From Sternotherus odoratus (Eukaryota > Chordata > Testudines > Kinosternidae), in assembly GCA_032164245.1 (NCBI GenBank), contig JAVMKO010000002.1, forward strand, positions 58,003,840 to 58,067,839: a stretch of 64,000 bases of DNA, written 5' to 3'. The position numbers and the translations under genes were made by a program. This document shows positions 11,526-22,032 of this stretch, piece by piece. The notes below the pieces were generated by a model. It worked only from the letters and a program-made list of their open reading frames with translations. It did no database searches and had not been told where the DNA came from. Each line of letters begins with the position of its first letter. Positions within the stretch are counted from its first letter, which is position 1.

Positions 11526-14227
11526 ACAACTATAGGAAGCTCCTTACAAGTTCCTTCCCCGCTGAATTTTATTGGACAATGCATCATTTTAATTGCCATT
11601 CAGCTGCTTACGACACTATTCCACATGACTTTGTGGTGAATTTATCAGAATGTGAAACTGAATTGGCTCCTCTCTTCAACAAATTCAACTGTTTATTTTT
11701 TAATAACTACTTATTCAGATTTCCACAATAAGAGCCTGATTTGCTATCAGTGGGAGTCTGCTTTGATGTTTGTGAGGTCAGATCAGACCTTAAAATACCA
11801 TATGCCACACTTTTCAGTAGGTCTGAGTGAAACACAAACTTTGCACTGTAATTGCAGAGCTGTGTGTCCAGAAGAGCAAACTCATTGGAACTTCAGTATC
11901 ATTATATCATGAGCCACCTGTATTTTTCATACTTATTCCTCTTTCCTCCCATGCATCTGTCTCATTTAAACACATGGCTCAGTTGTGTTTAAATTGATCT
12001 TCAGCTGGTATTAATTGGTGTAACTCTTTTAAAGTTAATGCAGCTTGATCGTAACATGTTGGGCCAGATTTTCGGATACTATCCCACTGAGCTCAAAAGT
12101 GAAGAGACTTTCCCTTTCCCTTTTTTTAGTACTTTAAATGCTGTACCTACAAATGGAATGAGAGTGGCAGTAGGAAATAACAGAGTGAGCTCTACAGATG
12201 ATAGTTGTTTGCAAGTGTAACGGCGAGGAGATTTCCATTTATGGAATTTAAGTGCATTCCAAGTGGCATGGCCAGTACAGTGTCAAGTTTTTTGCCGTGA
12301 TAAGGCTAGAAGCAGGAAGTCATGAGAGGTCAGGAAGGAAGTACTATCAGGCCTGAGAGGGAACAGAATAGTAAAGGGAGCAGCACAGACTCTTGTATCC
12401 AGGCTATGTAACAACTACACTGTTTGCCAAAGATAAACAAAGTTACAAGTAAAAAAAAAAAAATCTGCACAAGGACCCCTTTACGCTTACTGAAAAAAAG
12501 AAAAACTTTGATTGCTGTGTTTGCCTTTTGTTTTTACCAGCTTTGTAAACAGAAAAAGTGAGGGGGAGGGGAGTACTATGCCATATAAACATTTGTTCTA
12601 CAATGCAGATCAGCTTGCTTATGGCAATTCAGTTTGACCCTGGGCATTCTGAAGGAAATGGTTTTAATACTGAATTTGATCCATTATACCACAGCCGAAG
12701 AAGAGTAGTTTAGATTGTGTTGGCATGTTTCCAAACGTTACCTGTTTCCCAGTGCACTACCTGATGGGAAAATGGTCATAGTAACACTTAAAGGGAAAGC
12801 TCTTACAGATTTTAGCTCACAAGAGAGCCAATTAAAGACACAAATTAATTTGCACCAGATTACAACATCAGGGTTTAGATTTTCCACAGCATTTAGGGGA
12901 ATCAGACAGCCAGACATCTACCATTATCAGATCCCCTGCACTGTTATTAAAATGCTATGTGTTATTGTAGTTTACCAAGCTATACTTAGCCATCGGTAAT
13001 CATTAAAAAGTAAAAGGTCATGCTTAGCAAATACATATAGACTTTAGCCTTATTATAATGATTTAACATTTATATTGCAGAATGCCTAGAGGTCCCCACT
13101 AAGTATTGTAAAAACATAAATAGTGACATCCCAGCTTCACAAAAGTCAATGGCAAGACTCCCATATATATTTAAATAAAATTAATAAACAAAGTAACACC
13201 TATCCCAGACTCCGGGCCATCAATTAAAAATAGGAGCCACAAGAATCATACCAAAAGAAAAACTGAGGTAAATTCCACCAGCATGCAACTGAGTTAGCAA
13301 GAAAACATGGCACAACAAAATCTTCCCACTCCTCCAATTCCCCCCAAAGATGCTCCTTCAAAACACCACACACATTTGAACCCTGTCCAATACCTGTTCA
13401 GAAGATATGGCTTTTGTAATATGTCCAAAGGTCAACAAATGTGATCTACTGCAGTCCAAGGAAGGCAAAGGAGTGACTTCCAAAGGTGAAGGGTTTTCAC
13501 AGAGAAGGCCCTGACAGGAGCTCCCTCCTATAATTTAAAAGGAGCTCTAGTTAGAACTCCTTTGCTGATTGCATACGTGGCAGCATGGCACTGGTAGAGA
13601 GGTGGGCTCTCCCATAGGCAGGCTTTTAGGGCTATTCAGGTAAAAATTGACACCTTAATACTCTACAGTGTCACGTGCTCATGGATGGTGCACTTAACAA
13701 GCAAGCCACCACATTCTGCATTAGCTTCAGCTCCCAAATGGATTTAAAGTTCTAGCCCGACGTACAGAACATCTCAGTCGCCCAAGCTAAAGTAAACACA
13801 TGGATCACAATTGCAGGGTCCATATCTGAAAGAAGAGGCCACCACTTCTTAGCTAGATGCAGACTAAAAAAAAGCCACACTGGTCACTATTACTATTTAG
13901 TCTTCTCAAAGCAGCAGAAATCTAACCAGCCCCAAGCATTGTGAAGTATAGTAAAAACAATGGGCAAATATCTTTAAGTGGGGTGGAGAGACAGTGGCTT
14001 TTGGAACTTCACTCCAGTCCCAGAATGAACCTTAGCCACTGTGTTCTCTCATCCACACTTCTACTTACCCAAAAGGGGGGAAACACTTAACTACATTATA
14101 TGGCTTGTCAAGATGGAGATATAGAATGGAGTGCTATAATCTTCTCACTAGCTCTCCTAATGGCTTCAGACAGAGAATAAGCTGGGTGATGGTACAGAAC
14201 AACATGGTGCTCCAGGAAAGAAGCCTC
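11526..14227. other. unique AT-rich DNA
   Basis: I see no gene. An A-rich run lies at about 12450-12465. A fragment resembling the foldback phrase GGGCCAGATTTTCGGATACT appears at 12061. ORFs (for example 11652-11912 and 12715-12999) carry no recognisable domain. Confidence 0.5.
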
Positions 14228-14530
14228 CATAGATTAATACATTCCAAGGTCAAAAGGGACCACTGTGATTATCTAGTGTGACTTTCTGCATAATAATATA
14301 GGCCACAGAACCTCCTTGAAATAATTCCTTTTGTTTGGAGAAAATCTTCTAGAAAAGTAGTCAATCTTGATTTTAAAATTGACCGTGATGGAGAATCCAC
14401 CACAACCTGGGGTGACTTATCCTCACTATTAAAAATGCATGCCTTATTTCCAATAAAGACATCCCCTCTCTCTTCCACCAGAGACTTCAGGTACATGAAA
14501 TCTCATGAACTATATCAGGATATTTATTAT
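14228..14530 (-). mobile_element. CR1/L3-like LINE 3' fragment
   Basis: In reverse complement, this is the C-terminus and 3' end of the same older CR1/L3-like family as 10200-11525. On the plus strand it begins AAGGTCAAAAGGGACCACTGTGATTATCTAGTGTGAC and continues through GATGGAGAATCCACCACAACC, the antisense of the conserved GTGGTGGATTCTCC segment. The 75-codon open frame at 14269-14496 is a relic of the LINE ORF, not a host gene. Confidence 0.75.
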
Positions 14531-16614
14531 CAAAAGTAGGTGATACATCTAATGATATCAGCATGAACACCTGGAGTGAATCCTGCTCCACTGGAAGGTA
14601 CTGGGAGTTTTTCCAGCACTTCAATGGAGCCAAGATTTCACCCTTTTCTTTAATTCACCAGGAGATGGTCACTGTCCAACACAACCAATGCAGACTCTGT
14701 GCCATGTCCAGGTTGGATTCCCCATTAACTAAGTTCAAGAGAATCAGACATCGATATACAGTGAGCATTGTCTCACCACAGTCTCGTCCATCATCTTCTT
14801 AACCAAATGTGTAAAATTAAAAACTGATCAATAATTGGAAAGATTGTCAATGCCTCCACTGCAGAAGTCAGGCTGCCAGTTGTTTTAAGAGGACATGTTA
14901 AAACTGTGCTCAAAAAGCCATCTCTTGACACTGACAATTTCCACCAGCAAGGGATCTAGCACATCCCCATCTGTCCTTCCTGGCTGGTGAAAACAGGGGT
15001 CCAGCTCACATTTTTGAAGGGTCTAGTGATTTTAGAAGTCATTTTGATAATTTAAAAGCTTCTAGTACAAAGGCTATTGAACAAAAGGCTATTACTGAGG
15101 CTGGGTGACTGCAACTTCATAGAAAAAGCTTGCTAAGTAGCGAGGGGAAAACGATTAATGAATAAACATACCAAGTTTGCTTTTTTGGGTTCCTCATGTT
15201 CATTATTCTCTATTTGTATTTGAACAGTTCCCAAGTATTTGTGAACATATTCATGAATCCTTAGAGCTTTACCAATTTTAGCACAAATGTTTATTCGTCC
15301 CTCAAAAAATCTGTACTACACATTGACAAATAGTAAGAAAATCATTTTTTTGTGCAAAAAGGTTCAATCATGCAGTCAGGGAGTAGAAACAGTATCACGT
15401 GATTTGTTCAGGTTATTAAACACAAAACATGAAGAAGGAATAGCAAACAGTTCACAAACAACCCATAGGCTAGAAAATACCTGACAAATGCTTAGGAATA
15501 ATAAATTTATCTGAAAAAAAAGTCAGAATTGATTAGCAAAAAAGTTTGAAATAAAAAAGAGCTAAGTATTCAAACAAATTGTTCAAGCTGCTTGAAGATT
15601 ATGAGGCATGAGGAGGCAGCTGATTTTTGTAGCTCTGTTTCCACAGAATCATGCATGAAGCTTAACTACTTCCAATTCATACCAACTTTCACATGGGAAC
15701 ACAAGACATTATCACTTGTTTGTTGTTTGGTATTGAACTATTTGCTGTGATATATTTCTGAGAACTTTAACAGGAAAAAGCAGCGGTTGACATTTGGCAG
15801 AAATATAGATATTTATGTAGATTATAAGGAAAATGATCTATCACTGTTAGTAACTATATCCCAGAACAAAAGACGTTTACTAGTAGCCTTAATGGCAAAG
15901 TGTAGATGGCAGGAAGAGATCAAAGAAATCCTGCTCTTTGCTACGTGAGTAGAATTGGTGAAATTACTATACAAGGAAGAGTCTTATATAAAATTAGCAT
16001 TGATATGTTTATCCTTGTTTTGAATACAGCTTTGTTTGAATTGAGAACGAAGCACAAAGCAGCCAACAGTGCCGGAGAGTGGGTGTCACTTATTGCTGTA
16101 TTATGTTTGCAGGAAAGATTAGTTTCCACCCCCTCTGCTACTCACTCCCCACCATTAAACATAACAAATTATTCTGACAAATTTTCATCCATTTAATAGC
16201 ATCACAGAAAAATCTCTCTTCATCCTTTTCATCTTAATTGCTTTGTTAAAAAGGGATACAAGTCTATGCTTTTTAGACGGGAGAAAAGACTGAAAACAAA
16301 CGCCCTCATTTTATTAAAAAAAGACCAGCCACTTTGGTCAGATCAGTAGCTTGTTGTGAGTTTCCTTACGCCAGTTTCCCCCCCTTTCACAACCCACAAT
16401 CTTCCCAGGTAATATTTCTTCATCTACTGTTTTTCTGAATATAATTTGCATAAGCCAGACTGTTAGAGTACCACAATGGCCCAGGCCACAAAATGCAGCT
16501 GAGGTGCCACAAGCAAATGCCTTTGATAAACTTTGTTACGGGAGAAACTTGAATCAGATCTAAACTGTTACTTTAAGTTTGAAGGCTGCTAGTAGCATTA
16601 TGAGTGTCCAGGAT
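14531..16614. other. mostly unique; possible L2 trace near 14900
   Basis: A short stretch at about 14905-14945 translates as VLKKPSLDTDNF, reminiscent of the KKPSLDP motif of L2-clade reverse transcriptases. It is too short to call an element. Otherwise I see nothing recognisable. Confidence 0.4.
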
Positions 16615-16618
16615 TATT

Positions 16619-16660
16619 TTTATATCTATATCTATCTATCAAGATAGATAGATAGATAAT
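16619..16660. repeat. (TATC)n/(GATA)n microsatellite
   Basis: TATATCTATATCTATCTATC runs directly into AAGATAGATAGATAGATAATC, giving a self-complementary tetranucleotide array. Confidence 0.9.
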
Positions 16661-16714
16661 CAATAAAAAAGTGGTGCCTGATCCAGCTGCCCTTAGTTAA
16701 CCAAAACTGCGATC

Positions 16715-16753
16715 TTGATTTTACTCCATTAAAATTTAATGGAGTAAAATCAA
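16715..16753. repeat. perfect 19-bp-arm palindrome
   Basis: Left arm TTGATTTTACTCCATTAAA (16715-16733), a single A spacer, and the exact reverse complement (16735-16753). A further direct copy of TTTTACTCCATTAAAT follows at 16766-16781. It is AT-rich and has no coding meaning. Confidence 0.9.
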
Positions 16754-16782
16754 TTTTAATTTAATTTTACTCCATTAAATTA

Positions 16783-17334
16783 ATTTAAGTGGATTGATGG
16801 GATTTCAGGTAAGAGGCACAGCTGAACTATTAACCACAGTCGGATTTTTGCCTGAGTGAAGACAGCAGGAACAGACATGTTCATTGCAGTCATCTCAGCA
16901 TGCTTGAATCAGTTTCAAGGGGAAAAAATTAACATAAGGCCTCTGCTGAAAACACTACTATGGGACTTTTAAGTGACTCGGTGAAGGTCTGGCAGAGATT
17001 TGTAGACTCTGAAAAATCTGATTTTAAGATTTTTTAGGAGAAACTAAAAATCTTATACATGTAATTTACTGTATCAGGGATGTTAATTCACCAAAAATAT
17101 GCAGGTATAAGAAGGATAACTCCCATTCTGGGACAATGACTCCAAATTGTGAGACATACAAAGTATATTGTAATATGTACTACTTTCAGTGCAGAAGAAC
17201 TTCACTACTAAAAAAATATGTCTGATATGAATGATTGACTTTTGCCAAACAAAAGCAACAAGCTCACAAAATGCCCTTTTTCATTTGACAAGTGTAGTTA
17301 GCAAATGGCCTTTCAGAGGAAGACTCAAGAAATC
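16783..17334. other. unique AT-rich DNA
   Basis: Nothing recognisable. Confidence 0.5.
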
Positions 17335-17337
17335 CTG

Positions 17338-17455
17338 CAGTACATAGTTGTGGGATAACTGGCCCGTGGGAAAGTTTCTTCCTAACCGCCATCAGTACGA
17401 GGCTGGTCTATGTTCTGAAGCATGAGAGTTTAGATCCTTTTCAAAAGTTCTGAGG
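17338..17455 (-). mobile_element. CR1 LINE fragment
   Basis: GGGAAAGTTTCTTCCTAACC followed by CTGAAGCATGAGAGTTTAGATCC resembles the antisense CR1 3' region (AAAGTTTCTTCCTGACCCC and CCTGAAGCATGAG). It is short and diverged. Confidence 0.45.
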
Positions 17456-18051
17456 ATTTTGTTCTTGTTTGTTTAATCATTAGAGCAGCTCTGGAACTCT
17501 TATTTATTCAGATAAAATAACTAATCCTTGTTTCTTAATCATTCTTTGCTCTAAAGCCTAGTTACTGTTATTGATAATCATACTTCATAGCATTTATTAC
17601 TAGAGCGGGTCAAAAATTTTCCAATAGAATGTTTTTCTGTCAGAAGATGCCAATCCGTAGTAATAAAAGTGTCCTATGGGAATCTGTTGACTGACAATAT
17701 TTCAGTTAGAAACAAATAGAAATGAAGCATTTTGACCTTATCAGAACATTTAGATGGCACATTTCAAGCTGACTTTTCATTAGTAATGTATTTCATTGTA
17801 CATTATGTTTATATTATTTTATTGTATTTTTTATTTTAAACTTTATTTTAACTTTATTTTATAAAATATAAAAATAAGTCAAAATGGAAACAAAATGTTT
17901 CAATTGACCAAAATGAATTCTGGAAAAAAATGATAGTTATTCCTATTCAGAACAATTCTTTCCTTCTCACCCCACCCCACCCACCCCTCACACACTCCTG
18001 AAATCACAGAATTTCCTGCAAAACAGAAATTCTGTTCCTGATCAGATACAT
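17456..18051. other. unique, with AT-rich low-complexity tract
   Basis: 17795-17880 is dominated by TTTTATT and TTATTTTAA runs. The rest shows no gene or named repeat. Confidence 0.5.
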
Positions 18052-18410
18052 TTATGACCATTATTATTATTTGCACCATGGTAGGATACAGAGGTTCCAA
18101 TCATGGATCGGAGCATCCTTGTGCTAGACAAATACAACACAGAGACTGTCCCTGTCTGGAAGAGCTTAGGGCACATCTACACTGCCCTGCAGTTTGGTCT
18201 AAGAGGGTGCGATTAGCAGTGTGCACTGAAGTGCTGTGCTGTAACTCCCCCCTGTGGATCCTGTGGGTCACAAACTTAAAGGTCCCTAGTTCACAGTAAT
18301 GTAGTCCTCTTATAGCGCAGCACTTGGGTATGCACTGCTGTTCATACCCCCTTAGACCAAACTGTGGGGCAGTGTAGACTTGCCCTTACAGTCTATACTG
18401 CAGTGTTTCC
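18052..18410 (-). mobile_element. L2-like tail split by a MITE
   Basis: The plus strand reads ATTATTATTATTTGCACC, then GGATCGGAGCATCCTTGTGCTAGAC, CAACACAGAGACTGTCCCTG and AGAGCTTA. This is the reverse complement of an L2-like 3' tail. After the intervening MITE (18169-18385) the family resumes as TTACAGTCTATACTG, corresponding to the TTACAATCTAAGTA end of the consensus. The copy therefore predates the MITE. Confidence 0.65.
18169..18385. mobile_element. PIF/Harbinger-like MITE with TTA duplication
   Basis: A 217-bp element has long inverted ends: GGGCACATCTACACTGCCC with GCAGTTTGGTCTAAGAGGG on the left, and CCCCCTTAGACCAAACTGTGG with GGGCAGTGTAGACTTGCCC on the right. TTA flanks both sides (18166-18168 and 18386-18388), the trinucleotide duplication expected of PIF/Harbinger. 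It carries no transposase. It sits in an L2-like copy exactly at its TTA. Confidence 0.85.
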
Positions 18411-19519
18411 TAGCATATTTTATAAAACTAACGTCTTAGCCACATGCTAGAGAGAGGTCTCATTGCTAACAAGTCTTTGCAAGGGAGTTTCCTCCTCCTT
18501 CTCGCTGTTCTTCTCCCACAATACCATTGTGCCAGTTGGCTGGAATTTCCTCCCTCTCTCCCCAGACCTCTAGTACACACTGGGTCCCAACCACACAAGG
18601 GGTTTAGATGCACTGGAAATCTGGTTGTTCCAGGAAGGCTATGTTTAGAAGAGGGAGAGAACGGGGCAAGTGTGTATCTGTAGCTCCAGACCAGGGGGCC
18701 CACAGCAAGCAGGCCCTCGCATAGCAAAGCAGCTGGGAACCAGCCCCCAGCCCAGGAGGGACAGAGCTGCTGACAATGGGCTATACCAGGACAGGAGCTA
18801 GGAGGAAAACCGTGCTAGGAAGGAATCACTCAAAAAGGACAGACTGGAGCCAGACCCAGTATCAACGTTGCCCGGATGTATGGGGCTGTGAGTACAGGGG
18901 CTTGTGACTTTCCATCAGGAATGAGGAGGGAGGCTGTAACTAGCCAGCTGGGGAGGTTGTTGCTATGTGTAGGTTTGCAGAGAGCAGTAGGAGACCTTGG
19001 AGGATGGTTTATTGGCGCCAAAGATGACCAGGAGCACCCAAGACTCACCACCAGATTGGAAATCTGCCCAGGATTCCTAAACTGTGTGTCTAGACTCAGT
19101 GCTTGGCATTTATCCTTTTCTATTGTGGCACCACTGAGACCATGGGTCCCCATGGTAGATGTAACCTTGTCTTACTGCTTCCCCATCTCCTCCACCTGTT
19201 TTCCTCCAATCATTCCTCTGCAAATAAATATTTCCCTTTCCTATATTTGTTGTACTATTCCAGGAGGTGAGGAGAGTCGGGGGGAGGGTTGTTTTTACTC
19301 TGTGGGGGTTGGAACAGATGGTGGAAGAGAGAGTCCTTGCTGCGTTCCCGCATGTGACTTTTCTTGGCTAGCGCTACCCCACAGATCGGACTCAGTCTTG
19401 GCCACAAGTGCACTATAGTTATACTCTCAGTCTGTGACTCCATTGACTCTTAGTCTATGACTCTAGTAGTGGAAGCAATTCTTTAGGCTCATGACCTGTT
19501 CATGACTTTTACTATATAC
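18411..19519. other. no recognised gene or repeat
   Basis: A 180-codon frame at 18876-19418 and antisense frames overlap each other. None shows a domain, signal peptide or splice-consistent boundary. Confidence 0.45.
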
Positions 19520-19521
19520 TC

Positions 19522-19673
19522 CCAACTAAATGGATGGCAGGAGAAGATCACTTGATCATTACCTGCTAGGTTCACTCACTCTGGGGCACCTGGCATTGGC
19601 CATTGTCAGTAGAAAGGATATTGGGCTGGATGGACCTTTGGTCTGACCCAGTATGGCCTTTCTTATGTTCTTA
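19522..19673 (+). mobile_element. 5'-truncated CR1 3' end (TTCTTATG family)
   Basis: The copy runs from TGGATGGCAGGAGAAGATCACTTG through CTGGGGCACCTGGCATTGGCC and GGATGGACCTTTGGTCTGACCCAGTATGG to a TTCTTATGTTCTTAT tail. It is the same family as the nested copy at 54725-55490, with more substitutions. Confidence 0.85.
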
Positions 19674-20110
19674 TATGGATGAAAATGCATCATTGAAGCA
19701 CCATTAAAATCCACCCATTGGTTCACTGATGCCAAAGCCTTCAAATAGTGTCACAAGCCCCTATAATGGCTCTGGCTGCTTGGTTTTACATTGAATCAAT
19801 GATTAATTGAAAACATATGCAAAACCTAATTCGGCCACATAGTTCTTTATCAGTTATACTTACACATCTGAGGGAGTCCAACAGTGATAAACTATGCATT
19901 CTAAAGTCAATTGTAATTTATGCTCTTTTGATTAGCTCAAGTCTTACCTGTTTCACATAGTACCATGTAACCAAACTAAACTATCAGCTAGAAGGGGCCC
20001 ATCTTTTAATTAACCAAAACCACTCTGGGAAATCTACCATCACAATTGCAGTAGAGGCGTGTGTCTAAAGATACACACATTTTGGATGAGGGACAGAACA
20101 GTGACTTTGG
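19674..20110. other. unique sequence
   Basis: Nothing recognisable. Confidence 0.5.
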
Positions 20111-20335
20111 TCAAAATTTTCAAACCTAAAAACTTAAAAGTTATGCTACTAAACCCACATTTAGGCACCTAAGCAAATGTTGGCAGATTTTCAGAGGAAT
20201 AAACCAAACCCAGTTCTCATTGACTTAAGGGGCACTGCAGGGTCTGAAGCACCTCTGAAAAAACAGCCAAAGTCGGCTTAGATGGCTAAATGTGGATTTA
20301 GTAGCATGAATTTAGGCTCCTGCCTTTGAAAATTA
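20111..20335. mobile_element. foldback MITE with ~50-bp arms
   Basis: The left arm 20111-20163 (TCAAAATTTTCAAACC ... GCTACTAAACCCACATTTA) is inverted at 20286-20335 (TAAATGTGGATTTAGTAGC ... CCTTTGAAAATTA). The internal AGGCACCTAAG and TCATTGACTTAAGGGGCA phrases are typical of a reptile foldback family. It is non-autonomous and its ends are diverged. Confidence 0.7.
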
Positions 20336-20340
20336 AGGAT

Positions 20341-21196
20341 AAAGACTACTCTTTCTCCCAAAGTATTTAATTTGATTCACTAATCAGAGATCTGGGGTGT
20401 GTAATTAAGGAGAGAATTTATGTAACTGTATATCTCATTCATTGCTTTATAGAGCATCCTCTTACACTTATTTGAGATAGCTGCTTTTTTAAACTGATGC
20501 ATTAGCACATCAGCTATTCATCCACCATGGCTGTTGAAACAGAATGTTCGTATGTGACTGCCCCTAAAGATATCTTGGTGTTATCGCCAGTTGTAAAATT
20601 GTAGTCATGTGTACAACTGTAAAATGAATAGAAATAATCCTGGTTTCTACTTAGCAAATGCCCAATTTGAACAGGAAAAATGTGAATCATTTTAACAGAT
20701 GATTATTTATTGTATTTGTGGTTTTTATAGTAAAAATTAGCCCCTACCACCTGAAAATTTCATTTAATCCTTGGTCCAATCCCAGTAATTGGAAGGCAAG
20801 ATTAAATGAACTTTAAATCCTCTTGAAAACATAGTATGTTATTGTAGAGATGAGAAATGAGCAAATGGGTTTGGATAAAATAAATCTTCAAGTCCCTGTA
20901 AAAACAACTGAACGTTCAACCTAAATTAGTTTGAGCTATTTAGCTCATTCTCTAGCATCATTTCCTACAGCACAGACAAAACGTCTTTAGCCGCTGTACT
21001 GGAAGGAATCAGAAGCTTTATTCCATAATACACTCTCCACAGTTTTCTTTGCTAAGGATGTTGACTGGGAGTTTGTGTTTGCTACTGAAAATGAACTAAT
21101 CCAATTTCTATTGATTAGATCTGGCACAACAGCTGAGTAATTCTGTCTTGATAAATATTTTTATTTTAACAATGTGAAAAATCTAACATATACTTA
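20341..21196. other. unique AT-rich DNA
   Basis: No gene or named repeat seen. Confidence 0.5.
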
Positions 21197-21408
21197 AGGA
21201 ATGTCTATAATCTGGAAACTATCTTGGCATAGCAGTATAGGCACAGCTTACACCAACAGGTGGGGGTTTTCTGTCAGTGTAGGAACACCACCTTCCAAAT
21301 GATGTTAGCTAGGTGGATGGAAGCCCCTCTCTACTGGGGGCTAGGTTGGCATACCTATATTGGTCACAGATCTAGCTATGCAAATAGAACTTTTCAGTGT
21401 AGACTAGA
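21197..21408. mobile_element. diverged Harbinger-like MITE
   Basis: The left end, after TTA (21194-21196), reads AGGAATGTCTATAATCTGG. The right end reads TTTTCAGTGTAGACTAG, an inverted counterpart with the GTCTA(C)ACTG core shared by 18169, 28288 and 32307. The interior contains ACACCAACAGGTGGGGG and GGGGGCTAGGTTGGC. No clear right duplication remains. Confidence 0.5.
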
Positions 21409-21534
21409 TCATAGATTGTAAACTATTTGGGACAGAGAGAGCCCAAGTCATTCCACTCATTCTTATAAAAACGGCCTTTTTTTTTTTTTTTTACAACAAT
21501 GTACTACATATAAAACCATTATTATTTCTTATTT

Positions 21535-21655
21535 GGATTGTAGTAGTGTTAGGAGCTCTACATCATAGATTAGGCCCCATTGTGCTAGGCACTGTACAAA
21601 CACAGAACACAAAAGATGGTCCAGCTCCAATGACCTTACAATCTAAGTATATGTT
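21535..21655 (-). repeat. L2-like 3' tail
   Basis: Plus-strand GGCCCCATTGTGCTAGGCAC, TGTACAAACACAGAACACAAAAGATGG and CCTTACAATCTAAGTATA is the reverse complement of the L2-type 3' tail. A small piece in the opposite orientation (ATAGATTGTAAACTATTTGG) lies at 21411-21430, upstream of a poly-T run at 21478-21492. Confidence 0.65.
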
Positions 21656-21820
21656 ACACCTTTCAGATTGTTTGAACACTTCTATTTATTGAGCCATAAT
21701 CAGCTAGCTCTTGTGCCACTAGAAACTGGATTGATTCATTTTCAAAAGAAAACATGTTCCCAGCCAACTTCATACTGTCACTTCTGCACAGTAGTCTGTG
21801 GAGAGTGTATAATCCAACAG

Positions 21821-22019
21821 GTTTAAAATTAGCAGCCGTGTTAGTCTGTATCTGTAAATAAAACGAGGAAGACTTTGTAGCACCTTCGAGACTAACCAGT
21901 TTATATCTTACTTCTGTTCCATTCTATGCATCCGATGAAGTGGGCTATAGTCCACGAAAGCTTATGCTGAAATAAACTCGTTAGTCTCTAAGGCGCTACA
22001 AAGTCTTCCTCGTTTTATT
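21821..22019 (+). mobile_element. foldback retroposon, copy 1, 13-bp flanking repeats
   Basis: The unit begins GCAGCCGTGTTAGTCTGTATC. Its left arm AAATAAAACGAGGAAGACTT...GTAGCACCTTCGAGACTAAC (21856-21897) is nearly perfectly inverted at 21980-22020. Between them lie CATCCGATGAAGTGGGC and CCACGAAAGCTTATGC. A perfect 13-bp direct repeat TATAATCCAACAG flanks it (21808-21820 and 22020-22032). A duplication of that length suggests LINE-type target-primed integration rather than a cut-and-paste transposase. It is non-coding. Confidence 0.8.
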
Positions 22020-22032
22020 TATAATCCAACAG

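Noticed and set aside
18876..19418. 180-codon plus-strand frame
   Set aside because: It overlaps a 107-codon antisense frame, has no recognisable motif, and its sequence reads as unconstrained.
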